From Mycoavidus sp. B2-EB (GTDB lineage Bacteria > Pseudomonadota > Gammaproteobacteria > Burkholderiales > Burkholderiaceae): a stretch of 64,000 nucleotides of DNA. Positions 10,863-22,792 of the stretch are shown in pieces. How positions within the stretch are numbered: position 1 is the first letter of the stretch; every line of letters starts with the position of its first letter. The notes below the pieces were generated by a model, which searched no databases, was not told the origin of the DNA, and was given only the letters and a program-made list of their open reading frames with translations. Both the position numbers and the translations under genes were made by a program. The stretch spans positions 1 through 64,000 of the forward strand of contig NZ_AP021872.1 of assembly GCF_014218255.1 (NCBI RefSeq), given 5' to 3'.

Positions 10863-12806
10863 ATGTTTTATCCAACAGAATTCGATGTCATTGTTGTTGG
10901 TGGTGGTCATGCTGGTACGGAGGCGGCTTTAGCGTGCGCTCGTATGGGCTGTAACACACTATTACTGACTCATAATATTGAAACCTTGGGTCAAATGAGC
11001 TGTAATCCGTCGATTGGCGGGATCGGTAAAGGACATTTGGTTAAGGAAATTGATGCATTAGGTGGTGCGATGGCGCTGGCGGCAGATGAGGCGGGTATCC
11101 AATTTCGGATTCTTAATTCGTCAAAAGGCCCTGCTGTGCGAGCAACACGCTCTCAAGCAGATCGTTTGTTATATAGGCAAGCAATCCGGTATCGGCTAGA
11201 AAACCAACCTAATTTGAGCTTGTTTCAGCAGGCAGTGACAGATTTGACGGTTCAAGGTGATCGCGTAACCGGTGTTCAAACTCAGCTAGGCATTTATTTT
11301 CGCGCGCAGTCAGTGATACTGACCGCAGGCACGTTCTTAGATGGAAGAATTCATGTTGGATTAACTCATCATTCTGGCGGTCGTGCGGGAGATCCAGCTG
11401 CGGTTCAGCTTTCTGCACGCCTTAAAGAATTAAAGTTGGCGCAAGGCCGGTTAAAAACCGGAACCCCGCCACGCATTGATGGCCGTACCATTGATTTTTC
11501 AAAGCTGGAAAAACAATTGGGGGATAATCCGACGCCGACTTTCTCATTTATCGGGCATGCTCACTCGCATCCGGCTCAATTACCTTGTTGGGTAACGCAT
11601 ACTAATCAGCGCACACACGACATTATTCGTTCAAGTTTAGACCGGTCGCCTATGTATACGGGGGCGATTGAAGGAACGGGTCCGCGCTATTGCCCATCCA
11701 TTGAAGATAAAATCCATCGCTTTGCAGATAAAGCTGCGCATCAAATTTTTCTTGAGCCGGAAGGGTTGACAACTCATGAAATTTACCCAAATGGAATTTC
11801 TACCAGTTTGCCTTTTGATATTCAATTAGAGCTTGTGCATTCAATGTCTGGGTTAGAAAATGCGCATATTTTGCGGCCAGGTTATGCGATTGAATATGAT
11901 TATTTTGATCCACGTGGCTTGAATGTGTCATTAGAGACAAAAGCCATTCAAAATCTCTTCTTTGCGGGACAAATTAATGGTACTACGGGTTATGAAGAAG
12001 CTGCTGCGCAAGGGCTGTTGGCTGGCATAAATGCAGCGCTTAAAGTTCAAGGAAAGGCGCCTTGGGTTCCACGTCGTGATCAAGCGTATTTAGGGGTGTT
12101 GGTTGATGACCTAGTAACGCGTGGCGTATGTGAACCTTATCGAATGTTCACAAGCCGGGCTGAATATCGACTCAGCTTGCGGGAAGACAATGCGGATATG
12201 CGCTTAACTGAAATCGGTTGGAATTTAGGTGTAGTTGACAAAATTCGCTGGGAAATTTTTAGCCGTAAACGTGAAATGGTTTCACGTGAAACAGAAAGAT
12301 TAAAATCAATTCACGTGACGCCAAAAATGCTACCCGCTGAAGCAGCGACTTCATTGTTAGGTAAACCTATCGAACACGAATATAGTCTTGCCGATTTATT
12401 ACGACGCCCAGGCATTAGCTATGCAGCTCTCATGACGGTACAAGATAGCGCTTATGCGCCTGCTGAACCCCTTGCAGATGATGAATACCTACAACAACAG
12501 ATCCAAGAGCAAATAGAAATTAGCATTAAATACCAGGGATATATCGAGCGGCAGGCAAACGAGATTGAACGCAATGAAGCGCATGAAAATACCCCGCTAC
12601 CGAGTCAATTCGATTATGCAACGGTGCGTGGATTATCATTTGAAGCATGCCAAAAGTTAAATCAACACCAACCGGAAACCTTAGGACAGGCTTCTCGGAT
12701 TTCTGGCGTGACGCCAGCGGCAATTTCACTTTTAATGGTTTATTTGAAAAAAAGATTGAATCAAGGTATTCCATTCAATGCGACTGAAACACGTGATAAT
12801 TCATAA
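10863..12806 (+). CDS. mnmG: tRNA uridine-5-carboxymethylaminomethyl synthesis enzyme MnmG
   Basis: MnmG (GidA) is the FAD protein that, with MnmE, installs the cmnm5 group on wobble U34 of certain tRNAs. It has 647 residues, slightly longer than the E. coli protein (629). The FAD-binding Rossmann motif [14 protein letters not shown] is near residues 10-23, followed by [20 protein letters not shown]. The conserved [18 protein letters not shown] is near 427-444. The cysteine-containing FAD region is intact. It starts the mnmG-rsmG-parA-parB cluster beside the candidate origin. A parS site is embedded at 12278-12293 inside the coding sequence. Confidence 0.97.
   Translation: MFYPTEFDVIVVGGGHAGTEAALACARMGCNTLLLTHNIETLGQMSCNPSIGGIGKGHLVKEIDALGGAMALAADEAGIQFRILNSSKGPAVRATRSQADRLLYRQAIRYRLENQPNLSLFQQAVTDLTVQGDRVTGVQTQLGIYFRAQSVILTAGTFLDGRIHVGLTHHSGGRAGDPAAVQLSARLKELKLAQGRLKTGTPPRIDGRTIDFSKLEKQLGDNPTPTFSFIGHAHSHPAQLPCWVTHTNQRTHDIIRSSLDRSPMYTGAIEGTGPRYCPSIEDKIHRFADKAAHQIFLEPEGLTTHEIYPNGISTSLPFDIQLELVHSMSGLENAHILRPGYAIEYDYFDPRGLNVSLETKAIQNLFFAGQINGTTGYEEAAAQGLLAGINAALKVQGKAPWVPRRDQAYLGVLVDDLVTRGVCEPYRMFTSRAEYRLSLREDNADMRLTEIGWNLGVVDKIRWEIFSRKREMVSRETERLKSIHVTPKMLPAEAATSLLGKPIEHEYSLADLLRRPGISYAALMTVQDSAYAPAEPLADDEYLQQQIQEQIEISIKYQGYIERQANEIERNEAHENTPLPSQFDYATVRGLSFEACQKLNQHQPETLGQASRISGVTPAAISLLMVYLKKRLNQGIPFNATETRDNS
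12278..12293. promoter_or_regulatory. parS: Second parS site, inside mnmG
   Basis: GGTTTCACGTGAAACA contains the same perfect core GTTTCACGTGAAAC (12279-12292) as the site at 10751-10766, here within the mnmG reading frame. Two identical 14-mers 1.5 kb apart near parAB support genuine parS function. Confidence 0.85.
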
Positions 12807-12863
12807 TCGATGGATCAGTAAATTGAGCGCCATGATTCATTCAACACCACTTATTAACGTACT

Positions 12864-13526
12864 ATGCAAATAAATTCACCAGCGCTTGCTGATACGCTTA
12901 TTAAAGGTGCTATGGCGCTAGGTATTGTGCTGGATGATGATCAACAAACGCGCTTGCTTGCTTATCTTGACTTGCTTGCGAAGTGGAATCGTGTTTATAA
13001 CCTAACGGCAATCCGCGATCCATATCAGATGTTGGTTCAGCATTTACTCGATTCATTAGCGATTTTGCCTTATCTTACCCGTTGCACGCCATCGAAGGTG
13101 CTTGATGTGGGTTCTGGCGGTGGCTTGCCGGGAGTTGTGCTGGCTATCGCTCAGCCCGCTTGGAATATAACGCTGAATGATATTGTGCAAAAGAAAACGG
13201 CTTTTTTACTGCAAACTAAAGCAACGCTTTCATTGCCAAACGTCACGGTTGTAACCGGTCGAGTGGAATCATTGCGGCCAGGCATTGAGATTGAGCAGCC
13301 ATTTGATACGATCCTTTGTCGTGCTTTTGCTAAATTAGCGGATTTTGTGTCACTGGTCCGTCATTTACTGGTCCCTGGCGGTTCAATTTGGGCCATGAAG
13401 GGGGTGCAACCCACCACCGAAATAGCGGCCTTACCGGCTGATATGAAGGTTGTTAATAGTATTGAACTTGCTGTCCCATTTCTTAATGCAGAACGACATC
13501 TGGTTCAGATCAAATTTGGAGCTTGA
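12864..13526 (+). CDS. rsmG: 16S rRNA (guanine-527-N7)-methyltransferase RsmG
   Basis: RsmG (GidB) makes m7G527 in 16S rRNA using S-adenosylmethionine. The protein is 220 residues, normal for the family. [20 protein letters not shown] is near residues 44-63, the SAM-binding [16 protein letters not shown] near 78-93, and a late motif ending [12 protein letters not shown]. It follows mnmG by 57 bp and precedes parA by 16 bp, so the four genes probably share a transcript. Loss of this enzyme is known to give low-level streptomycin resistance in other bacteria; here it looks intact. Confidence 0.96.
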   Translation: MQINSPALADTLIKGAMALGIVLDDDQQTRLLAYLDLLAKWNRVYNLTAIRDPYQMLVQHLLDSLAILPYLTRCTPSKVLDVGSGGGLPGVVLAIAQPAWNITLNDIVQKKTAFLLQTKATLSLPNVTVVTGRVESLRPGIEIEQPFDTILCRAFAKLADFVSLVRHLLVPGGSIWAMKGVQPTTEIAALPADMKVVNSIELAVPFLNAERHLVQIKFGA

Positions 13527-13542
13527 AGTAAAAGACGAGACA

Positions 13543-14313
13543 ATGGCTAAAATTTTTTGCATTGCAAATCAAAAAGGCGGGGTTGGCAAAACCACTACCT
13601 CGGTTAATCTTGCGGCTAGCTTGGCTAAGCAGAAGCAGCGAGTATTGTTGATTGATCTTGACCCACAGGGCAATGCAACAATGGGTAGCGGGATTGACAA
13701 AACACAGTGCGAAAATACGCTCTATGAAGTTTTGGTTGATGGCGTTGCGCTTGCCGAGGCGCGTTTAAAATCAGCGGCGGCTGGCTACGATGTGTTGCCG
13801 GCCAATCGTGAGCTTGCTGGTGCGGAAATTGAGCTGGTTAATCGGGCGCAAAGGGAGCGCCAACTTGGCGCCGCAATCGCCATAGTCCGGGCAGAATATG
13901 ATTTCATTTTAATCGATTGCCCCCCCGCTTTATCGTTACTTACCCTAAATGGGTTATGTTGCGCAAATGGCGTGATTATCCCCATGCAGTGTGAGTATTT
14001 TGCGCTTGAAGGTCTTTCGGATTTGATCGATACAATTAAGCGTGTACACGCCAATCTCAACCGTGAACTGCAAATTATTGGCTTATTACGCGTCATGTTT
14101 GATTCACGCATTACGTTACAACAGCAAGTGTCGGATCAACTCAAACAGCATTTCGAGGGTAAAGTATTTAATACGATTATTCCGCGTAATGTGCGTCTAG
14201 CAGAAGCGCCAAGCCATGGTATGCCTGGTATTGTTTTTGATCCAAGCTCTCGAGGCGCAAAAGCTTATATGCAATTTGGCGCGGAAATGATTAAGCGTAT
14301 TCGAGCAAAATAG
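13543..14313 (+). CDS. parA: Chromosome partitioning ATPase ParA (Soj)
   Basis: ParA is a deviant-Walker ATPase that binds DNA nonspecifically and moves ParB-parS complexes. It is 256 residues, with the signature KGGVGKTTTSVNLA at 11-24 and LLIDLDPQGNATMGSG near 38-53, the normal chromosomal short form without an N-terminal HTH. The ATG at 13543 was chosen because MAKIFCIANQKGG is the family start; an upstream in-frame ATG at 13450 lies inside rsmG. parB follows after 17 bp. Two parS sites lie within 3 kb, so the origin-proximal segregation system is complete. Confidence 0.97.
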   Translation: MAKIFCIANQKGGVGKTTTSVNLAASLAKQKQRVLLIDLDPQGNATMGSGIDKTQCENTLYEVLVDGVALAEARLKSAAAGYDVLPANRELAGAEIELVNRAQRERQLGAAIAIVRAEYDFILIDCPPALSLLTLNGLCCANGVIIPMQCEYFALEGLSDLIDTIKRVHANLNRELQIIGLLRVMFDSRITLQQQVSDQLKQHFEGKVFNTIIPRNVRLAEAPSHGMPGIVFDPSSRGAKAYMQFGAEMIKRIRAK

Positions 14314-14330
14314 AAGTGAAAGAGAGCAAA

Positions 14331-15221
14331 ATGAACGCAGTTAACAGAAAAAAAGGTCTGGGGCGTGGGCTTGACAGTTTGCTTGGCGCGGACCTTAGCA
14401 TGCTTGAAGCTACCCCCGTAGAAGGTAAGCCAACCACACTACGGCTTGCTCAATTGCAGGCAGGTAAATACCAGCCGCGCGCGAGAATGGATGAAAGTGC
14501 GTTGCAAGAACTGGCCGCGAGCATTCGCGCCCAGGGTTTAATCCAGCCGCTTCTGGTGCGTCCGTTGGCAGATAGCGAGCGCTATGAAATTATCGCTGGC
14601 GAACGCCGCTTTCGCGCAGCGAGCCTAGCAGGGTTGGATGAAGTGCCAGTTTTGGTCAGGGAGGTTTCTGACCAAGCGGCAGCGGCAATGGCGCTGATTG
14701 AAAATATCCAGCGTGAAGATTTAAATCCCCTTGAAGAAGCGCAGGGAATTCAGCGCCTATTAAATGAATTTGATTTTACGCACGAACAAGCAGCGCAAGC
14801 TGTGGGCCGTTCGCGTAGTGCGGTGTCGAATTTACTGCGCTTGCTTAATCTAGCGCAACCGGTGCAAATTATGCTAGTTGCGGGGGACCTGGATATGGGC
14901 CATGCACGAGCATTGTTGGCCGTGGATGCGGCCTCGCAGATCACGTTGGCTCATCAGATTGTTAACCGTCGGCTATCTGTGCGTGAAGCTGAAAAATTGG
15001 TAGCGGCTTCGCTTAAATCAATGACCTTAGCGGCACCTAAACGTGTGCATCAAAAAGGGCAAGATCTGATACGGCTTGAAGAAGAGCTCTCTGATACGTT
15101 AGCGGCGACAGTTAAAATCAAATTAAAGCGCAAAGGCCAAGGTCAGTTAACCATTGACTTTGGTGGCCTTGATGCGCTTGAAGGGATTATCGAACGCCTA
15201 CGTGTTCATCTGGAAAACTAG
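14331..15221 (+). CDS. parB: Chromosome partitioning protein ParB (Spo0J)
   Basis: ParB is a CTPase clamp that loads at parS and spreads on DNA. From the ATG at 14331 it is 296 residues, starting with the typical KKGLGRGLDSLLG. The CTP-binding GERRFRAASLAG motif is near residues 90-101. A helix-turn-helix (HEQAAQAVGRSRSAVSNLLR) is near 151-170, and a dimerisation tail ends the protein. A GTG at 14316 is an alternative start giving 5 more residues. The matching GTTTCACGTGAAAC sites at 10752 and 12279 fit this protein's usual specificity. Confidence 0.97.
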   Translation: MNAVNRKKGLGRGLDSLLGADLSMLEATPVEGKPTTLRLAQLQAGKYQPRARMDESALQELAASIRAQGLIQPLLVRPLADSERYEIIAGERRFRAASLAGLDEVPVLVREVSDQAAAAMALIENIQREDLNPLEEAQGIQRLLNEFDFTHEQAAQAVGRSRSAVSNLLRLLNLAQPVQIMLVAGDLDMGHARALLAVDAASQITLAHQIVNRRLSVREAEKLVAASLKSMTLAAPKRVHQKGQDLIRLEEELSDTLAATVKIKLKRKGQGQLTIDFGGLDALEGIIERLRVHLEN

Positions 15222-15303
15222 AAAATTACAGAAATTCCGTGTGTGCAGCAAGAGCTTTCTTAGCGGCGCATCCCCCCTCTTAAAGTGATGGTTTTGCAAG
15301 GGG

Positions 15304-15369
15304 CGTCTTGGTTATAGCTTGAGAAAAATTTTCTAACTAATCTGATAATCGTTGCTTATCACGACTCAT
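15304..15369 (-). pseudogene. Remnant of a HEPN (DUF86) toxin gene
   Basis: On the minus strand an ATG at 15369-15367 overlaps the TGA of the MNT gene in an ATGA arrangement. It reads MSRDKQRLSD and then hits TAG at codon 11. Past the stop the same frame continues LENFSQAITK before similarity fades. HEPN partners of MNT antitoxins usually begin exactly this way (MSRDKQRL-x-DY), with tyrosine where the stop now lies. I read this as a toxin inactivated by nonsense mutation and then truncated. The call rests on about 20 residues. Confidence 0.6.
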
Positions 15370-15656
15370 ACAGGGATTGCTTCCAATAGGACTTTAGCAC
15401 GGAATTTTTCTGGCAGTGCTTTGGGTGTAAGTATGTCTACAGGTATGCCTAGTAATTGCAGCAATTTATGCCGTATCGCTCCAATATCGAACAACGTCGT
15501 GTCCGGTGTGGGATCAATTAAAATGTCAAGGTCACTATTCTCGGTGTCTTTACCACGAGCAACTGAACCAAAGACACGAGGGTTTCGGGCGCGGTGAGAT
15601 TCTACTACGAGACGGATTGCTTCTCGGTGGGAAGCTAAAACTAGGGATGGCTTCAT
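15366..15656 (-). CDS. MntA-like minimal nucleotidyltransferase (type VII antitoxin)
   Basis: This 96-residue protein is a minimal nucleotidyltransferase (MNT). The pol-beta-type signature GSVARGKDTENSDLDILID spans residues 30-48, with catalytic aspartates D42 and D44 and a third at D74 in GIPVDILTP. In MNT-HEPN modules the MNT protein silences its HEPN ribonuclease partner by adding AMP residues to it. The partner normally follows in an ATGA overlap. Here that position holds only a broken stub, so this appears to be an antitoxin left without its toxin. All catalytic residues are kept. Confidence 0.85.
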   Translation of the reverse strand: MKPSLVLASHREAIRLVVESHRARNPRVFGSVARGKDTENSDLDILIDPTPDTTLFDIGAIRHKLLQLLGIPVDILTPKALPEKFRAKVLLEAIPV

Positions 15657-15679
15657 GACATTCTTTGTTTGGTTAATAT

Positions 15680-15943
15680 CAAATATTCCTAAACAACATA
15701 ATTCAGTTTAAGGATAGCATGGCGTCAATAAAAGATATAATAATAAAAGTTTGTGGATTATTACAAGAATTTTTCCGTGAGTTCATGGACTCAATCTGAA
15801 GATTGTCTCGTTAGTTATCCTGTATGGACTTTATAAATCTAGCCTTCTGGGACACTGGCGAACAATCTCAACAAATATTCCTGAACAGCGCAAATTCAAT
15901 TTAAGGATGGCATGGCGCCAATAAAAGATACAATAATAAAAGT
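15680..15943. repeat. Diverged direct repeat pair (about 72 bp) upstream of atpI
   Basis: Copy 1 at 15680-15750 and copy 2 at 15872-15943 are about 87% identical by eye, both starting CAAATATTCCT and ending AATAATAAAAGT. Both contain AAGGATRGCATGGCG, a ribosome-site-like stretch before an ATG. In copy 1 the ATG at 15719 opens a 26-codon frame (stop 15797-15799). In copy 2 the frame runs into the atp leader. The pair looks like a local duplication or two ends of a lost element. Confidence 0.7.
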
Positions 15944-15956
15944 CCGTAACAAAAAC

Positions 15957-15985
15957 TTGAGCTCTGTCGAAGAATCGCTTACAAT
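15957..15985 (+). promoter_or_regulatory. Sigma-70-type promoter of the atp operon
   Basis: TTGAGC (15957-15962) and TACAAT (15980-15985) are near-consensus -35 and -10 hexamers with the ideal 17-bp spacing. They lie about 105 bp upstream of the atpI start and directly after the second repeat copy. No other promoter of this quality is seen before atpI. Confidence 0.65.
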
Positions 15986-16089
15986 TGCCGGCGCTGTTTG
16001 TTTAATAAGCGTACAGTCTTGCTTAGCTGCCAGCCTCGTAAAAGTGGCAACAGATGAGTATCCTCTTGTTCTTCCGCTTAGTGGTTTAA

Positions 16090-16440
16090 ATGAAGCGCTC
16101 AATGCGGATCACTCCATTCAAAGTTGTGCAAGCGCAAATAGCTTTGTCCATTGCGATGGCAATGTTATGGGGCGTGTTTGCTAGTGAGCCAAGTCATGCC
16201 GCGCGCTCTGCTTTAATCGGCGGCGCAATAGGCTGGATACCCTCGGCTTTGTTTGCATTGCGCTTAAGCGCACGAGTGTCGGTGGCAAGCTGGGTGGTGG
16301 GTGAGTTAATAAAGATTGGCCTGACGATCGCGCTGTTTGTCGCGGCTGCGGTTTTTCTTCCCGCTCTAAATTGGCTGGCTTTACTGGTAACTTACATTGT
16401 TGTGCTCAAAACATATTGGGTCGCTCTGATTTTACGGTAA
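16090..16440 (+). CDS. atpI: ATP synthase subunit I
   Basis: AtpI is a small inner-membrane protein encoded at the head of F1Fo operons and implicated in c-ring assembly and Mg2+ uptake. The protein is 116 residues with four hydrophobic segments. The family features are visible in AMLWGVFASEPSHAARSALI and the closing VVLKTYWVALILR. The ATG at 16090 is chosen; an in-frame ATG at 16102 is possible. It is followed 69 bp later by atpB. Confidence 0.9.
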   Translation: MKRSMRITPFKVVQAQIALSIAMAMLWGVFASEPSHAARSALIGGAIGWIPSALFALRLSARVSVASWVVGELIKIGLTIALFVAAAVFLPALNWLALLVTYIVVLKTYWVALILR

Positions 16441-16509
16441 AGGTAACGCAAGTGCGGATAATCGCACAGAGAATTTTGTTGAATTGAGTTAAAAACGTAA
16501 ATTTGAGAT

Positions 16510-17361
16510 ATGACGGCCGATACAGCAACTCATGCCCTAAACCCCTCTGGGTACATTGGGCACCATCTGCAGAATTTTTCGAATAAGCCACAAACTTCGA
16601 TTGTGGATTTTTCAGTATGGCATCTAGATACCCTGTTCTGGTCAGTTCTAATGGGGTTGGTTGCGATTGGCATACTTTATTGTGCAGCGCGACGGGCAAC
16701 TAGCGGTGTGCCGTCCCGCTTCCAGTGCGCGGTCGAGCTCTTAGTTGAGATGGTCGAAAGTCAATCGAAGTCAATGATTCATGGTAGCCGCCGTTTTATT
16801 GCGCCACTTGCCTTAACGGTATTTCTTTGGGTTGCGTTGATGAACGCACTAGATTTGCTGCCGGTTGATTTACCTGCGCAAATCATCAGTTGGCTTGGCT
16901 TATCCGGCGTGATCCCGAATCATCGCATTGTGCCGACCGCTGATCTAAATGCGACCTTAGGGATTGCCCTGGGAGTACTGCTTTTAGTTCTGTACTACAG
17001 CGTTAAAGTAAAAGGTTTGGGTGGCTTTATACGTGAACTGTTGTCAGCGCCGTTTGGTAAGCATCCTGCACTCTGGCCTTTTAACTTATTGCTCAATATT
17101 ATCGAATATCTGGCTAAGACCATCTCCCTGGGCATGCGGCTCTTTGGCAATATGTATGCGGGAGAGCTGTTGTTTTTGTTGATCGCGCTACTTGGCAGTT
17201 TGTGGAGTTTCAATTTAGATGCTTCGGTTCTTGGTTTTGCTGGCCATGTGCTAGCCGGAAGCTTGTGGGCCATATTCCATATCTTAGTTGTGTTGTTGCA
17301 GGCATTTATCTTTATGATGCTGACGCTGGTGTATCTGGGTCAAGCACACGATAGTCATTAA
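16510..17361 (+). CDS. atpB: ATP synthase Fo subunit a
   Basis: Subunit a forms the proton half-channels beside the c-ring in the inner membrane. The protein is 283 residues with five to six hydrophobic segments. The essential-arginine helix is seen in [19 protein letters not shown] near residues 203-221. The conserved DLLPVDLP with MNALD upstream marks the channel region. The length agrees with Burkholderia homologues. It sits in the standard order between atpI and atpE. Confidence 0.97.
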   Translation: MTADTATHALNPSGYIGHHLQNFSNKPQTSIVDFSVWHLDTLFWSVLMGLVAIGILYCAARRATSGVPSRFQCAVELLVEMVESQSKSMIHGSRRFIAPLALTVFLWVALMNALDLLPVDLPAQIISWLGLSGVIPNHRIVPTADLNATLGIALGVLLLVLYYSVKVKGLGGFIRELLSAPFGKHPALWPFNLLLNIIEYLAKTISLGMRLFGNMYAGELLFLLIALLGSLWSFNLDASVLGFAGHVLAGSLWAIFHILVVLLQAFIFMMLTLVYLGQAHDSH

Positions 17362-17373
17362 TTTTTGTTTTAA

Positions 17374-17664
<291 letters not shown>

Positions 17665-17698
17665 AGATCCCCGTGTATTTGGATAATAAGGGCATATC

Positions 17699-18169
17699 GT
17701 GAATATTAACGCAACCCTCGTTGCGCAAGCGGTGGTGTTTTTGATCCTCGCATGGGTTACGATGAAATTCGTGTGGCCTCCGTTGATCAATGCACTGGAT
17801 GAGCGCACCCAGAAAATCGCTGATGGCTTGGCGGCAGCGGAAAAAGGCAAAGCTGAGTTGGCCGTTGTGAATAAACAAGTTGAGCAGGCTCTTGCGCAGG
17901 CGCGTGAGCAAGGTCAACAACGTGTTGCTGACGCTGAAAAGCGAGCCCAGGCAAGCGCCGAGGAAATCAAGCAGAATGCGCACAATGAAGCCGCGCGGAT
18001 TATTGCGCAAGCACAGTCACAGGCTGAACAGCAATTTATAGCAGCGCGTGAAACCTTGCGCAATGAGGTCGCTGACCTTGCAGTCAAGGGTGCGGAACAA
18101 ATCCTGCGGCGTGAAATTGATAGTAAAGCGCATGCTGCATTATTGCAGCAGCTCAAAGCCGAGCTTTAA
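17699..18169 (+). CDS. atpF: ATP synthase Fo subunit b
   Basis: Subunit b is the peripheral stalk: one N-terminal membrane helix (residues 5-25, ending FVWPPL) followed by a long charged alpha-helix or coiled coil rich in alanine, lysine and glutamate. The length, 156 residues, is normal. The start codon is GTG at 17699; the encoded start [15 protein letters not shown] matches Burkholderia AtpF. atpH begins two bases after its stop, so the two are probably translationally coupled. Confidence 0.97.
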   Translation: MNINATLVAQAVVFLILAWVTMKFVWPPLINALDERTQKIADGLAAAEKGKAELAVVNKQVEQALAQAREQGQQRVADAEKRAQASAEEIKQNAHNEAARIIAQAQSQAEQQFIAARETLRNEVADLAVKGAEQILRREIDSKAHAALLQQLKAEL

Positions 18170-18171
18170 TT

Positions 18172-18714
18172 ATGGCGGAACTTGCTACCCTCGCTCGTCC
18201 TTATGCTGAGGCGCTTTTCCAGGTCGCGCAAGGCAATGACCTTGCCGCCTGGTCTAGTTGGTTGCAGCAATTGGCGCACATTGCTAGTTTGCCTGAAGTC
18301 CGCGCATTAGCGGCTAACCCTAAGATAGAGCACGAGCAAATCTGCGAATTGCTGTTGTCAGGGTTGGTGTTGCCGGCGAGTGAACCGGCTGGGCAGATTA
18401 AAAACTTTGTGCGCATCATCACTGGCGCGCACCGGCTTAATGCTTTAAATGAAATCGCAGTGCAGTTTGATGCGCTGAAAAATGCCAGCGAAGGCGCGGC
18501 AGATGCGTTGATTGCCAGTGCTTTTGCGCTTGAAGGCGAGACTTTGTCCACCCTCATTTTAGCGCTAGAGCGTAAATTTGGCTGTAAGCTCAAGCCGCAT
18601 GTGACAATCGATCCGGCTTTGATTGGTGGCATTTGTGTCACGGTTGGCGATAAAGTGCACGATACTTCGGTGCGCACACGGCTAGCGCAGATGCGTTCAG
18701 CGCTCACAGCATAG
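18172..18714 (+). CDS. atpH: ATP synthase F1 subunit delta
   Basis: Subunit delta caps F1 and links it to the b stalk. At 180 residues it has normal length. It starts with the conserved LATLARPYAEALFQVA and ends with the GGICVTVGDKVHDTSVRTRL motif, both diagnostic of the family. The gene starts two bases after atpF, and atpA follows after 39 bp. Confidence 0.97.
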   Translation: MAELATLARPYAEALFQVAQGNDLAAWSSWLQQLAHIASLPEVRALAANPKIEHEQICELLLSGLVLPASEPAGQIKNFVRIITGAHRLNALNEIAVQFDALKNASEGAADALIASAFALEGETLSTLILALERKFGCKLKPHVTIDPALIGGICVTVGDKVHDTSVRTRLAQMRSALTA

Positions 18715-18753
18715 CAGATGGCTTTTCCAGAATTGAATGATTAGGAGCAAAAT

Positions 18754-20292
18754 ATGCAGCTTAACCCTGCGGAAGTGAGTGAACTTATCAAGACCCGAAT
18801 TCAAGGTCTTACCGCTGACACGGAGCTTCGCAATCAGGGAACCGTCTTATCCGTGACGGACGGGATCTGTCGCATTCATGGGCTTTCCGACGTGATGCAA
18901 GGTGAAATGCTTGAATTCCCTGGGCAGACTTTTGGTCTTGCGCTCAACCTTGAGCGTGACTCAGTGGGCGCGGTGATCTTGGGCGAGTACACACATATTT
19001 CTGAAGGCGATACCGTAAAGTGCACGGGTCGCGTCCTGGAAGTGCCGGTTGGGCCAGAGTTGATTGGACGCGTAGTGGATGCATTGGGCCAGCCAATTGA
19101 CGGCAAAGGCCCGATCAATGCCAAAGAAACCGATGCAGTTGAAAAAATTGCGCCAGGTGTGATTTGGCGTAAATCTGTTTCAGAGCCTGTGCAAACCGGG
19201 CTGAAATCGATTGATTCAATGGTGCCGATTGGCCGTGGTCAGCGTGAATTGATTATTGGTGATCGCCAAACAGGTAAAACTGCGGTTGCAATCGACACCA
19301 TTATTAATCAAAAAGGTAAAGATCTAGTCTGTATTTACGTTGCAATTGGGCAAAAAGCAGCATCGGTGATGAACGTGGTGCGCAAGCTTGAAGAACATGG
19401 TGCGCTTGAATATACGATTGTTGTCAGTGCCTCGGCTTCAGATTCGGCTGCGATGCAATATATTGCGCCCTATGCCGGTTGCACGATGGGAGAATATTTC
19501 CGCGACCGTGGCCAAGATGCATTAATTATTTATGATGATTTAACTAAGCAAGCCTGGGCCTACCGTCAAATTTCATTGTTATTGCGCCGGCCGCCTGGTC
19601 GTGAAGCATATCCTGGTGACGTATTTTATCTGCACTCGCGTTTGCTTGAGCGAGCGGCAAGGGTTAGCGAAGCCTACGTTGAGAAATTTACCGAAGGCAA
19701 AGTAAAAGGTAAAAGTGGTTCACTCACGGCGTTGCCGGTGATTGAAACCCAGGCGGGTGACGTAACCGCCTTTGTGCCGACCAATGTTATCTCGATTACG
19801 GATGGCCAGATCTTTTTGGAGACGGATCTCTTTAATGCGGGTATTCGGCCTGCGATTAATGCGGGGGTTTCGGTCTCGCGCGTCGGCGGTGCGGCACAAA
19901 CTAAGATCATCAAAAAATTGTCAGGCGGGATTCGCACGGATCTTGCGCAATATCGTGAGTTGGCTGCTTTTGCGCAATTTGCGTCTGATTTAGATGAAGC
20001 TACGCGCAAACAGCTTGAGCGTGGCCGGCGCGTGACAGAGCTGCTTAAACAGCCGCAATATAATCCGTTACAAGTATGGGAGCTTGCGGTTGCACTTTTT
20101 GCTGCAAATAATGGCTATCTTGATGAGATTGAAGTCAACGCAGTAGCCAGCTTTGAAAAGAACTTGCGCGAACACCTCAAAACCAGCCATGCTGATTTGG
20201 TGCAGCGGATTGAGCAGAAAAAAGAGCTCTCAGCAAGTGATGAAACGGCGCTACATGCGGTGCTTAAAGATTTCAAACGGTCAATTGCTTGA
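18754..20292 (+). CDS. atpA: ATP synthase F1 subunit alpha
   Basis: Subunit alpha forms the F1 hexamer with beta and binds non-catalytic nucleotide. It is 512 residues with the P-loop GDRQTGKT near 169-176, [20 protein letters not shown] further on and the conserved [25 protein letters not shown] site precedes the ATG. The sequence is fully intact and in normal operon position. Confidence 0.98.
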   Translation: MQLNPAEVSELIKTRIQGLTADTELRNQGTVLSVTDGICRIHGLSDVMQGEMLEFPGQTFGLALNLERDSVGAVILGEYTHISEGDTVKCTGRVLEVPVGPELIGRVVDALGQPIDGKGPINAKETDAVEKIAPGVIWRKSVSEPVQTGLKSIDSMVPIGRGQRELIIGDRQTGKTAVAIDTIINQKGKDLVCIYVAIGQKAASVMNVVRKLEEHGALEYTIVVSASASDSAAMQYIAPYAGCTMGEYFRDRGQDALIIYDDLTKQAWAYRQISLLLRRPPGREAYPGDVFYLHSRLLERAARVSEAYVEKFTEGKVKGKSGSLTALPVIETQAGDVTAFVPTNVISITDGQIFLETDLFNAGIRPAINAGVSVSRVGGAAQTKIIKKLSGGIRTDLAQYRELAAFAQFASDLDEATRKQLERGRRVTELLKQPQYNPLQVWELAVALFAANNGYLDEIEVNAVASFEKNLREHLKTSHADLVQRIEQKKELSASDETALHAVLKDFKRSIA

Positions 20293-20374
20293 GGTCTCTG
20301 ATGCGCAACATGCGGAGCATAGAAGGCTGGGCGCTTGCAAGGGCTGGCCTTCGAGGCAAAATCAGGAGTGATGA

Positions 20375-21292
20375 ATGGCAGGCATGAAAGAAATTCGCGG
20401 CCAGATCAAAAGTGTTCAAAACACGAGTAAGATCACCAAAGCGATGGAAATGGTGGCAGCCTCAAAGATGCGCCGGGCGCAAGAGCGTATGCGCACGGCC
20501 CGTCCTTATGCCGAGAAAGTACGAGAGATCGCGGCTCATATGAGCCAGGCGAGCCTCGAATACAAACACCCGTTCATTACGCAAAATCAAGCGGCTAAGC
20601 AAGCGGGTGTCATTCTGGTGACAACCGATAAAGGGTTGTGCGGCGGTCTGAATACAAATATTTTGCGTGCAGCGGTGGCACAATTTAAAACCCTTGAAGC
20701 GCAGGGGTTGCGGATTGAAGCAACGGCAATTGGTGGCAAGGGCTTTAGCTTTTTGAGCCGCATGGGCGTCAAAGTAGTTTCGCATGTAGTGCAGTTGGGC
20801 GATACTCCACATCTGGAAAAATTAATCGGCGCGGTTAAGATACAGCTTGACGCTTATGCGCAAGGCAAGCTCAGTGCAGTATACCTAGCCTACACTCGTT
20901 TCGTTAATACCATGAAACAAGAGCCGGTGATCGAGCAGTTATTGCCGTTGGCCGCTGAACGATTTAACCAGCGTAGTGAGCATAATGTGGCGTCGCTTAC
21001 GGCACCGCATGTTACGCAGACGAGTCAGTCTCATGCATGGGATTACCTATACGAGCCAGACGCGCAAGCGGTGGTCGATGAATTGCTGCTGCGTTATGTC
21101 GAGACACTCGTCTATCAGGCCGTAGCGGAAAATATGGCGTCTGAACAGTCGGCGCGTATGGTTGCGATGAAAGCAGCCTCCGATAATGCCAAGACGGTGA
21201 TCAACGACTTGCAGTTGGTTTACAACAAAAGCCGCCAAGCCGCCATCACGAAGGAATTGTCCGAAATTGTAAGTGGCGCGGCAGCGGTTTAA
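20375..21292 (+). CDS. atpG: ATP synthase F1 subunit gamma
   Basis: Subunit gamma is the rotating central shaft of F1. It begins [20 protein letters not shown] and ends [20 protein letters not shown], the two coiled-coil helices of the shaft. It is 305 residues, somewhat longer than the usual 285-292; the extra length lies in the globular middle (around residues 195-220). No loss of conserved residues is apparent. AGGAG lies upstream of the ATG. Confidence 0.97.
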   Translation: MAGMKEIRGQIKSVQNTSKITKAMEMVAASKMRRAQERMRTARPYAEKVREIAAHMSQASLEYKHPFITQNQAAKQAGVILVTTDKGLCGGLNTNILRAAVAQFKTLEAQGLRIEATAIGGKGFSFLSRMGVKVVSHVVQLGDTPHLEKLIGAVKIQLDAYAQGKLSAVYLAYTRFVNTMKQEPVIEQLLPLAAERFNQRSEHNVASLTAPHVTQTSQSHAWDYLYEPDAQAVVDELLLRYVETLVYQAVAENMASEQSARMVAMKAASDNAKTVINDLQLVYNKSRQAAITKELSEIVSGAAAV

Positions 21293-21334
21293 TGGCCTTT
21301 TGTGATGGCCCCAAACATGATCTGATGGGCATAG

Positions 21335-22768
<1,434 letters not shown>

Positions 22769-22792
22769 AGCGGGCTTCATGCAGGAATTCAT

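Noticed and set aside
15912-16184. 90-codon frame starting in the second repeat copy
   Set aside because: It runs through the atp promoter and into atpI in another frame; the start belongs to the repeat and the rest looks non-coding.
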